Shown here piece by piece: positions 1 to 4,808 of a stretch of DNA of 6,119 nucleotides. A model generated the notes under the pieces. It was not told the origin of the DNA, ran no database searches, and worked only from the letters and a program-made list of their open reading frames with translations. Origin of the DNA: Ignavibacteriales bacterium. GTDB taxonomy: Bacteria; Bacteroidota; Ignavibacteria; Ignavibacteriales; Ignavibacteriaceae. Both the position numbers and the translations under genes were made by a program. Numbering within the stretch: position 1 is the first letter of the stretch; each line of letters opens with the position of its first letter. Where the stretch lies: positions 1-6,119 of the forward strand of contig PLNZ01000097.1 of the NCBI GenBank assembly GCA_003142915.1. The letters are read 5' to 3'.

Positions 1-1024
1 TAACAAGTTGCGCTTCCAAAAGCTTTAAAAAAATGACTCTGTTAATCCAGGTTATATTTAATTCGATCGCGATATTAAAAATACGATCATCCTTATTTTC
101 GCCATATTTTCCCGGGTTCTCGATTGAATTTAATACCTCATCATTTTCTAATATTCTTATTGTATTCTCAATCAGTGCACCGTTTTCTCTTTTATCCGGT
201 TGCTTCCTGCCAATAACTTTTTTATTCCCTTCCTTTGTTTCTTCAAGCCCGATTATATGAAGCAGCTCCTGATAGAATTGCTTATTCAGTGAATTGCTGT
301 CATTAAGAAATGATTCTTTTAACAGATGTGTTGTTGATAATATCTTAAATAAAGGAATAAGTTTTTTCTCATCTTCATTTTGTGTGCTTTTTAATATTTT
401 GCGATAGTCCCTTAAATCTATATGTACAAAATGAATATCTTTATCAACTTCATTAATATATTTTCCGGCAATTTCTTTATAAAAATGTTCCGTCAGGCTA
501 CTAACTTTTTTATCATCATTCCATTTATTATAATCGTTAACAAGTCTGGTATTTTTAAAGAATAATTTTTCAAAGTCGTTGGCATTAAAAATAAACCATT
601 CATAAGCATTGGTTATTATTATATGTTTTATCTCATCATTGTTTTCTTCAATTCTTTCGCGCAAATAATAAAGAATAACTTCCTGCATGGCTTTTGCATT
701 AAGATTATCCTTTTTAATCATATCATATTTATTAGCAGGACTTTTCACCTCAATTATAATCCCCATTTTATCTTTGGCAGTTTTTCCTAAATAAACAGCA
801 AGATCGGTTCTATCCTTTGTATTAACGTAATAATCTTTATAAAAAGAATTCTTGAGAAAGTCACTTATAAGATTTTTGTTATGCTCTTCGCTCTCTTTTT
901 CATTTATACTATCGATGAGCTTAATTAATTGTGTTTTGAAATTATTGAAATCGCTTCTATTAGGTTTAATCTTATAGTAAGCCTTATTGATTGCTTTGAA
1001 TGGTGAAATAGAAATTAGTTTCAT
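1..1024 (-). CDS. Type IIG-like restriction-modification protein, N-terminal nuclease part (partial, runs off left edge)
   Basis: An open frame of 341 codons runs from ATG at 1024-1022 to the left edge without a stop, so the 3' part is outside the window. The protein begins MKLISISPFKAINKAYYKIKP and shows a PD-(D/E)XK nuclease signature: D74 in RTDLAVYLG, then E92-V-K94 in IIIEVKSP. Near the edge it reads TWINRVIFLKLLEAQLV, which I recognise as the linker before the methylase of large single-chain Eco57I-like enzymes (N-terminal DUF7149-type domain). Such proteins are usually about 1000 residues or more, with nuclease, adenine methyltransferase and target recognition in one chain. No methylase motif is visible here because that part lies beyond base 1. 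The role would be restriction of foreign DNA in the cytoplasm. The gene is much more A+T-rich than the genes to its right, suggesting transfer. The start has only a GGGG stretch 3 bases upstream as a possible ribosome site. The family call is from memory; the nuclease motif is seen directly. Confidence 0.82.
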   Translation of the reverse strand, partial: MKLISISPFKAINKAYYKIKPNRSDFNNFKTQLIKLIDSINEKESEEHNKNLISDFLKNSFYKDYYVNTKDRTDLAVYLGKTAKDKMGIIIEVKSPANKYDMIKKDNLNAKAMQEVILYYLRERIEENNDEIKHIIITNAYEWFIFNANDFEKLFFKNTRLVNDYNKWNDDKKVSSLTEHFYKEIAGKYINEVDKDIHFVHIDLRDYRKILKSTQNEDEKKLIPLFKILSTTHLLKESFLNDSNSLNKQFYQELLHIIGLEETKEGNKKVIGRKQPDKRENGALIENTIRILENDEVLNSIENPGKYGENKDDRIFNIAIELNITWINRVIFLKLLEAQLV

Positions 1025-1049
1025 AGTCCCCGAACAATTTATTAGTAAA

Positions 1050-1078
1050 TTTATGCCTTAAAATAACAAATATTTCAA
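1050..1078 (-). promoter_or_regulatory. Candidate sigma-70-like promoter for the restriction gene
   Basis: On the minus strand TTGAAA (1078-1073, 5 of 6 to TTGACA) is followed after 17 bases by CATAAA (1055-1050, 4 of 6 to TATAAT). Transcription would start near 1043, leaving a leader of about 19 bases before the ATG at 1024. The DNA is very A+T-rich, so chance matches are likely. Confidence 0.3.
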
Positions 1079-1183
1079 GCAAAATAAATTTATTAAAACA
1101 TTATTGTTGATATCTTCAAAAGCAGCAATAGAAATTTTCAATGGGATTCTTATTGTCTTCCGGTATCTTTTATTTATTGAACT

Positions 1184-1215
1184 TTTTAATTAGGTCGAAT
1201 TCGACCGGATTAAAA
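1184..1215. repeat. Interrupted inverted repeat with a 14-bp perfect palindrome
   Basis: GGTCGAATTCGACC (1193-1206) is its own reverse complement. Outside a 2-base mismatch on each side (TA/GG), a second pair of arms follows: TTTTAAT (1184-1190) and ATTAAAA (1209-1215). It lies between the broken SDR (stop at 1226) and the restriction gene start (1024), about 160 bases upstream of the latter. Neither strand has a clean run of T immediately after the stem, so it is not a textbook intrinsic terminator. An operator, a bidirectional terminator or a mobile-element remnant are all possible. Confidence 0.7.
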
Positions 1216-1225
1216 TTACAAGGAA

Positions 1226-1414
1226 TTATTTCAGATTTGTATGCCTAAGTTCTATTTCACTAATCAATGCTCTTGCGGGAAGTTTAATTACTGCTTAAAC
1301 AGTTTCTGCAACATCTTTAGGTTTTAAAATTTTTTCTTTACGCGGAGCATGTGCACTGCCGGAGAATGACGTATCCACAAAGCCGGGACATATTGCGGCA
1401 ACCCTTATGTTGTA
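1226..1414 (-). pseudogene. Broken C-terminal third of a second short-chain dehydrogenase
   Basis: One frame reads YNIRVAAICPGFVDTSFSG and so on, then LKPKDVAETV, an in-frame TAA (1297-1295), and continues AVIKLPARALISEIELRHT to a TAA at 1228-1226. The I-R-V-x-x-I-x-P-G-x-x-x-T block and the RALISEIELR ending are typical of the C-terminal third of classical SDR enzymes. The 62 residues line up in length and position with residues 175-239 of the intact SDR just upstream (YNIRIINIVPG to the end). There is no start codon, no NAD(P)-binding half and no YxxxK catalytic site, and the frame is blocked upstream by TAA at 1417-1415. I read it as a decayed paralogue or transferred fragment. It begins only 17 bases after the stop of the intact gene. 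It is unlikely to be expressed as a protein. Confidence 0.8.
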
Positions 1415-1431
1415 TTACCTTAATACCAACA

Positions 1432-2151
1432 TTACGATAAATCTCCCGTAATAGGTCTTACAACTATCTCTTCCGTTACTATATTTCCCTTTTGAAGATA
1501 AAGCCGGACAAGAAGCTGCCCAATATCTTCAGCCTTCATCATCCTGCCTGCATTTTCTTTGCGCACCGCATCCGGCCATATAGATGTTTCAATAGCGCCG
1601 GGTACAATATTGATTATTCTTATATTATACTCCCTGACTTCTTCCCTTAATGAGTTGGTATAAGCAAGCAGTCCCGATTTTGAAGCCGCATAAGCGCTGC
1701 TATGAGTAAATATTTTTTTCGCCGCTATGGAAATGATGTTTATTATCGTTCCGCCTCTACGCTCTATCATATGCGGAAGCACATATTTAATTGTATAAAT
1801 TGCGCCGAGTAAATTAGTATTTATTACATCATTGATTTCCTGAATTGAATTAGCTTCAGCTTTTTTAAAAGAGGTAATCCCGGCGTTATTAATTAAGCAG
1901 TCAATTTGATGTCCGGCAATAATCTTTTTTACCGTCCGTTCAACATTGGAAGGTGATGCGACATTACAAGGGAAAATTTCAACACGTGATTTTTCCTTAC
2001 TAAGGTATGTTTGAAGCCTTTCTAATTCCGCCGCTCTTCTTGAAGATACAAACACCTCCGCGCCTGTCTTTGCAAACTCTATTGCAGCAGCCCTGCCTAT
2101 ACCGGAGCTTGCGCCCGTAATCCAGATACCGGAATTTGTTTGTTTCGTCAT
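1432..2151 (-). CDS. Short-chain dehydrogenase/reductase (SDR), possible pterin reductase
   Basis: This 239-residue classical SDR uses NAD(P)H to reduce a carbonyl or oxidise an alcohol in the cytoplasm. Visible motifs are the nucleotide-binding TGASSGIG (residues 12-19), NNAG (88-91), catalytic Asn113 in NTN, Ser141, and Tyr154/Lys158 in YAASK, so all four catalytic residues are present. Arg38/Arg39 after the second strand (SSRR) favour NADPH over NADH, by family rule. The ATG overlaps the folE stop as ATGA (2151-2148), implying translational coupling; only a weak GAAGAA stands upstream. Immediate coupling to folE and a PTPS-type gene makes a sepiapterin- or 6-pyruvoyl-pterin-reducing role plausible, but SDR sequence alone does not fix the substrate. 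A fragment of a second SDR follows directly behind the stop. Family certain, substrate unknown. Confidence 0.93.
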   Translation of the reverse strand: MTKQTNSGIWITGASSGIGRAAAIEFAKTGAEVFVSSRRAAELERLQTYLSKEKSRVEIFPCNVASPSNVERTVKKIIAGHQIDCLINNAGITSFKKAEANSIQEINDVINTNLLGAIYTIKYVLPHMIERRGGTIINIISIAAKKIFTHSSAYAASKSGLLAYTNSLREEVREYNIRIINIVPGAIETSIWPDAVRKENAGRMMKAEDIGQLLVRLYLQKGNIVTEEIVVRPITGDLS

Positions 2152-2714
2152 AATTTCTTCAGTGAAATTAAGTTCAGAAATTCGGTTCTTGTTCTTGCAT
2201 CCTCTTTAAATAGCCCATGCACCGCGCTTGTAGTAGCTGAAGAATTTTGTTTCTCAACGCCGCGCATCATCATACACATATGGGCAGCCTCGGAAACAAC
2301 CGCTACGCCTTTAGGCTGAATGTATTTATTAATTGTATCCGCTATTTGCTGCGTCATCCTTTCCTGCACTTGAAGTCTCCTTGCAAATATTTCTACAATA
2401 CGCGGTATCTTGCTTAACCCGATGATTTTTCCGTCCGGTATATAAGCTACATGCACTTTACCAAAGAACGGAAGCATGTGATGTTCACATAAGCTGTAAA
2501 AATCGATATCCTTTACTAAAACCATCTCATCATATTTCTCCTTAAAGATTGCACCGTTCAAAACCTGTTCAATCTTTTTATTATACCCTGATGTTAAGAA
2601 CTCATAAGCCTTTGCTACTCTTTTAGGCGTATTAACCAGTCCTTCCCGTTCGGAATCTTCGCCTAATTCATTTATAATATTAGTAATAAGAGCTTCTATA
2701 TTTTCCCGGTTCAA
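2148..2714 (-). CDS. folE: GTP cyclohydrolase I
   Basis: Converts GTP to 7,8-dihydroneopterin triphosphate and formate, the entry step to folate, biopterin and queuosine-type pterins; a cytoplasmic, normally homodecameric zinc enzyme. The 188 residues carry the full signature: SLCEHHMLPFFGKVHVAYIPDG with zinc ligands Cys76 and His79, then GLSKIPRIVEIFARRLQVQE, and Cys147 in AHMCMMMRGV, followed by SATTSAVHGLF. Length fits the family core without extensions. The start is TTG (2714-2712): no in-frame ATG lies just upstream, and an AGGAG site sits 7 bases before it inside the end of the upstream gene, whose stop is only 2 bases away. The 3' end overlaps the SDR start by 4 bases. It is part of the tight minus-strand run and probably translated together with its neighbours. 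Confidence 0.97.
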   Translation of the reverse strand: MNRENIEALITNIINELGEDSEREGLVNTPKRVAKAYEFLTSGYNKKIEQVLNGAIFKEKYDEMVLVKDIDFYSLCEHHMLPFFGKVHVAYIPDGKIIGLSKIPRIVEIFARRLQVQERMTQQIADTINKYIQPKGVAVVSEAAHMCMMMRGVEKQNSSATTSAVHGLFKEDARTRTEFLNLISLKKL

Positions 2715-2716
2715 TT

Positions 2717-3124
2717 CTATTCTCCTCGATATTCAAAGTAATTATTTTCAGTTTCGTAAATCTTAACTGAATAAAGCTTTCCATCCGGGATTTTATCAAC
2801 TAACTGATTCCAGACAGCCGCTGCAATATTCTCGGCAGTTGGTATTATACCTGACATAAAATCCGTCTCCGTATTTAAATTTTTATGGTCAACTTTATCA
2901 ATTATATTCTTTATTATAATTTCTTTCAGCAGTTTAAGATCAATCAAATAACCTGTTTCAGGATTTATTTCACCTGCGACAATAACCTCAAGAATATAAT
3001 TATGCCCGTGCCAATTTGGATTACTGCACTTGCCAAAAATCCTTTCATTTTCTTCATCGGAAAATTTCGGATTATAAAGACGGTGCGCAGCGCTGAATAT
3101 TTCCCGCCTGGTTACAAAAAACAT
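2717..3124 (-). CDS. 6-pyruvoyl-tetrahydropterin synthase / QueD-family protein (PTPS-type motif)
   Basis: A complete 135-residue member of the PTPS/QueD fold, which acts on dihydroneopterin triphosphate, the FolE product. Zinc ligands His14 (AAHRL), His39 and His41 (HGH), catalytic Cys33, the Asp79-His80 pair in VDHKNLN and Glu124 in YETENN are all present. The stretch FGKCSNPNWHGHNY closely resembles animal PTPS (FGKCNNPNGHGHNY as I remember it), with five residues between Cys and HGH; E. coli QueD has three. This points to 6-pyruvoyl-tetrahydropterin formation or a broader-specificity enzyme rather than a canonical QueD, although Bacteroidota proteins with this motif are often labelled 6-carboxytetrahydropterin synthase. 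No queC, queE or queF is visible in the window. The ATG has AAGG 9 bases upstream. It sits 15 bases after bcp and 2 bases before folE. Fold certain; choice between PTPS and QueD activity uncertain. Confidence 0.92.
   Translation of the reverse strand: MFFVTRREIFSAAHRLYNPKFSDEENERIFGKCSNPNWHGHNYILEVIVAGEINPETGYLIDLKLLKEIIIKNIIDKVDHKNLNTETDFMSGIIPTAENIAAAVWNQLVDKIPDGKLYSVKIYETENNYFEYRGE
2722..2727 (-). promoter_or_regulatory. Ribosome binding site deciding the folE TTG start
   Basis: GAGGAG on the minus strand lies 7 bases upstream of TTG at 2714. It overlaps the final codons (Arg-Gly-Glu) of the upstream PTPS-type gene. This supports TTG as a genuine start and suggests translational coupling. 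Confidence 0.7.
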
Positions 3125-3139
3125 ATTGATAAGCCTTGT

Positions 3140-3592
3140 TTAAATCGCTTCGATTACTTCTTGATTATGCCCCTCAACTTTAACCTTATGAAATATTTTC
3201 TTTGTTTTACCATCGGCGCCGATTATGAAAGTGGTCCGTTCTACCCCCATATATTTTCTTCCGTACATGCTTTTTTCTTTCCATACTCCGTAAGCTTCAA
3301 GAACTTTTTTATCTTCATCGCTCAGCAAAATAAAAGGAAGATCGAATTTTGCTGCAAATTTTTTATGCGATTCGGAAGAATCAGGACTAATTCCGATAAT
3401 TACAGCATTTAATTTACCAAATTTCGGGAATTCATCCCTAAAATTACATGCCTCTGCCGTACATCCGGAAGTATTGTCTTTGGGATAAAAATATAATACA
3501 ACATTTTTCCCTTTAAAATCATCAAGCGATACTGTCTTACCGTTTTGATCTTTTAGCTTAAAATTCGGGGCTTTTTTACCTTCTTCGGGCAT
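3140..3592 (-). CDS. bcp: Thioredoxin-dependent peroxiredoxin, Bcp/PrxQ type
   Basis: Reduces hydrogen peroxide and organic hydroperoxides in the cytoplasm, using thioredoxin as the usual reductant. The 150-residue protein starts GKKAPNFKLKDQNGKTVSLDDFKGKNVVLYFYPKDNTSGCTAEAC in outline. The peroxidatic Cys44 lies in the PxxxTxxC context and the resolving Cys49 lies five residues later, the alpha-2 arrangement of PrxQ. Asp-Ser-Ser-Glu-Ser-His-Lys-Lys-Phe and FILLSDED further along are typical of Bcp. Length is normal. A strong AGGAG lies 7 bases before the ATG. It follows the rhodanese after 29 bases and precedes the PTPS-type gene by 15, so it is an internal gene of the operon. Confidence 0.96.
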   Translation of the reverse strand: MPEEGKKAPNFKLKDQNGKTVSLDDFKGKNVVLYFYPKDNTSGCTAEACNFRDEFPKFGKLNAVIIGISPDSSESHKKFAAKFDLPFILLSDEDKKVLEAYGVWKEKSMYGRKYMGVERTTFIIGADGKTKKIFHKVKVEGHNQEVIEAI

Positions 3593-3621
3593 TGTTTTTC
3601 TCCTGTTTAATATAATTGAAA

Positions 3622-3945
3622 TTAATATTGAGAAATTGAATTATCTATCTCCAAAGACCAGGCGTTTATACCTCCCTCTAAATTATAGATATTCTTAAAT
3701 CCGTTTTGAATCATAAACTGACAAACTTTATAGCTTCTTGAACCATGATGGCAGAATACAACTATTTTTTCGTTCACATCTAATTTTTTATAATACTCAC
3801 TAAAAGTTCTTACCGGGGCTAACTCAGACCCATTTATCCGGGCAATATTATGTTCCCATTGCTCCCGCACATCTATCAGCTTTATATCCTCTTCTTTTAG
3901 CAGCATTTCTTTTAGTTCCGGGGGCGAAATATTCTTCACAGGCAT
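3622..3945 (-). CDS. Single-domain rhodanese-like sulfurtransferase
   Basis: A 107-residue protein made of one rhodanese domain and no signal peptide, so cytoplasmic. Key marks are LIDVREQWEHNIARINGS near residues 23-40 and the active-site loop CHHGSRS with catalytic Cys65, which would carry a persulfide. The ending NLEGGINAW is the usual domain finish. Proteins of this kind (GlpE/PspE-like) pass sulfane sulfur to thiols or cyanide. A position between two peroxiredoxins suggests a role in thiol or persulfide handling during oxidative stress (inference). The start has TTGGAG 9 bases upstream, within the end of the peroxiredoxin gene, whose stop is 6 bases away. This close spacing supports an operon. 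Confidence 0.93.
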   Translation of the reverse strand: MPVKNISPPELKEMLLKEEDIKLIDVREQWEHNIARINGSELAPVRTFSEYYKKLDVNEKIVVFCHHGSRSYKVCQFMIQNGFKNIYNLEGGINAWSLEIDNSISQY

Positions 3946-3951
3946 ATGAAA

Positions 3952-4431
3952 TTACTCCAAACTTTTAAGCACATCTTCTATTGATTGATAATCAGGCTGG
4001 TTAGTGGGTAACTCGCAAATTTCAGCATATTTAATAATACCGTTTTTATCAACCACAAAAGCCGATCTCTTGCTTACGCCTTTATAATCAAATTTACCCG
4101 GCGCAAAAATATCATAAAGCGAATCATACAAAGGTGAAACTTCTTTATTGAAATCACTAAGCAGCGGGAAATTAAAATTATTTTTCTCCGCCCACATCTT
4201 TAATGCAAACGGGCTGTCAACACTGATTCCCAGAACCTGTGCATTTATATTCTCAAATTTATTAATATTATCTCTAATCAGGCTCATTTCCGTTGTACAT
4301 ACGGAAGTATTTGCAAACGGGAAGAAAAGGACAACTACGTTTTTCCCTTTAAATTCCTCAAGTGAAACTGCGTTTCCATCCTGATTTTTCAAATTAAAAC
4401 CAGGGGCTTTATCTCCGGTATTTAATGCCAT
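3952..4431 (-). CDS. AhpE-like peroxiredoxin (AhpC/TSA family), apparently 1-Cys
   Basis: A 159-residue cytoplasmic peroxidase of the AhpC/TSA superfamily. The peroxidatic Cys45 lies in FFPFANTSVCTTE, and the later blocks LGISVDSPFALKMWAEKN and FPLLSDF resemble the AhpE group more than PrxQ. There is no cysteine five residues after Cys45 (position 50 is Ser). The only other cysteine is Cys139 in AEICELP, so the enzyme is either 1-Cys or uses an unusual distant partner. It is the first gene of the minus-strand run, so the main operon promoter should lie upstream in 4432-4808. The ATG has AGGAG 8 bases before it. It shares about the first 45 residues' pattern with the Bcp protein two genes downstream, but the two belong to different subfamilies and are not a recent duplication. 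Confidence 0.94.
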   Translation of the reverse strand: MALNTGDKAPGFNLKNQDGNAVSLEEFKGKNVVVLFFPFANTSVCTTEMSLIRDNINKFENINAQVLGISVDSPFALKMWAEKNNFNFPLLSDFNKEVSPLYDSLYDIFAPGKFDYKGVSKRSAFVVDKNGIIKYAEICELPTNQPDYQSIEDVLKSLE

Positions 4432-4452
4432 ACAATCATCTCCTATTTTATA

Positions 4453-4533
4453 ATTTAAGTATATAACTTTTACAAAGTGACTAATGCATATTTAATATTT
4501 TTGAACCATAAAACATAACTAACATACTTAAAT
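4453..4533. repeat. 10-bp inverted repeat pair upstream of the peroxiredoxin operon
   Basis: ATTTAAGTAT at 4453-4462 recurs as its exact reverse complement ATACTTAAAT at 4524-4533, with 61 bases between. It sits 20-100 bases upstream of the first gene of the redox/pterin operon, where an operator pair could act. The low G+C of the region makes chance a real alternative. Confidence 0.4.
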
Positions 4534-4635
4534 GTAAAAGTATATTCAAGCAAAGCGGTGCAGCCTTTAACTTAAAACACAAAAGGTTACCGGAGATTAG
4601 AGAACTCACAAGTTAGAATTGTACAATAAAGTTTG

Positions 4636-4680
4636 ATTGTAATCCATGTTAAGGGACGATTAGGCAAATCGCATTACAAT
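4636..4680. repeat. Nested inverted repeats in the spacer
   Basis: ATTGTAAT (4636-4643) pairs with ATTACAAT (4673-4680). Inside it CGATT (4657-4661) pairs with AATCG (4667-4671) around the loop AGGCA. Together they could fold into an arm with an apical hairpin in either transcript. No known RNA family is recognised. Confidence 0.4.
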
Positions 4681-4722
4681 AAAAAGATTTTGCGTAAGGC
4701 GACTTATTTGTTCATGTTAATC

Positions 4723-4739
4723 ACAGGAATCATACCTGT
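4723..4739. repeat. Short hairpin in the spacer
   Basis: ACAGG (4723-4727) and CCTGT (4735-4739) form a 5-bp stem with a 7-base loop. No T-tract follows on either strand, so no terminator is claimed. Confidence 0.35.
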
Positions 4740-4765
4740 CAGCCTCTGCAGGGTATTGCATAACG

Positions 4766-4794
4766 AAAAATTTTTAAAATTGCCAGACTCTGGC
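4766..4794 (-). terminator. Weak intrinsic terminator candidate after the acyl-CoA synthetase
   Basis: On the minus strand GCCAG-AGT-CTGGC (4794-4782) forms a 5-bp G+C-rich stem with a 3-base loop, 14 bases after the ligase stop. It is followed by an A/T stretch that ends in TTTTT (4770-4766). The T-run is interrupted by A residues, so strength is doubtful. Confidence 0.4.
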
Positions 4795-4808
4795 TGAGTT
4801 CAGACGAT

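Larger units (their letters stand above)
1025..1225. other. AT-rich intergenic spacer
   Basis: No coding frame is supported here. Apart from the palindrome at 1184-1215 and the weak promoter candidate at 1050-1078, the only structure seen is a weak stem, TATTGTTG (1102-1109) against CAGCAATA (1123-1130), with one G-T pair. Confidence 0.6.
4704..4799 (-). pseudogene. Possible gene remnant: short frame without a start
   Basis: Between TGA at 4802-4800 and TAA at 4706-4704, a minus-strand frame of 31 codons ends LQRLTGMIPVINMNK. The ending reads like the C-terminus of a real protein, but it has no upstream start or ribosome site, and I cannot name a family. The terminator-like hairpin at 4782-4794 lies inside it, which argues against it. 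Chance is a serious alternative. Confidence 0.2.
4432..4808. other. 377-base gene-free spacer upstream of the redox/pterin operon
   Basis: No complete gene, tRNA or known riboswitch is recognised on either strand. The stretch holds the terminator candidate, small inverted repeats and a doubtful gene remnant listed separately. It must also contain the promoter of the operon beginning at 4431, but no convincing promoter compatible with the ribosome site at 4440-4444 was found. Confidence 0.6.

Noticed and set aside
33..260. Plus-strand open frame of 75 codons
   Set aside because: It lies wholly antisense to the well-supported restriction gene frame, has a low-complexity hydrophobic product and no ribosome site.
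2885..3412. Plus-strand open frame of 175 codons
   Set aside because: It is antisense to the PTPS-type and bcp genes, both of which have complete family motifs; the product resembles nothing known.
4148..4384. Plus-strand open frame of 78 codons
   Set aside because: Shadow of the AhpE-like peroxiredoxin gene on the other strand.
3140..4431. The two peroxiredoxins as a recent tandem duplication
   Set aside because: They differ in cysteine arrangement and C-terminal halves and belong to different subfamilies; shared N-terminal pattern is general to the fold.
4447..4475. Promoter-like TTGTAA, 17 bases, TATAAA on the minus strand upstream of the peroxiredoxin operon
   Set aside because: Its predicted transcription start near 4440 would cut into the AGGAG ribosome site at 4440-4444, so it would not give a normal leader; likely chance in A+T-rich DNA.
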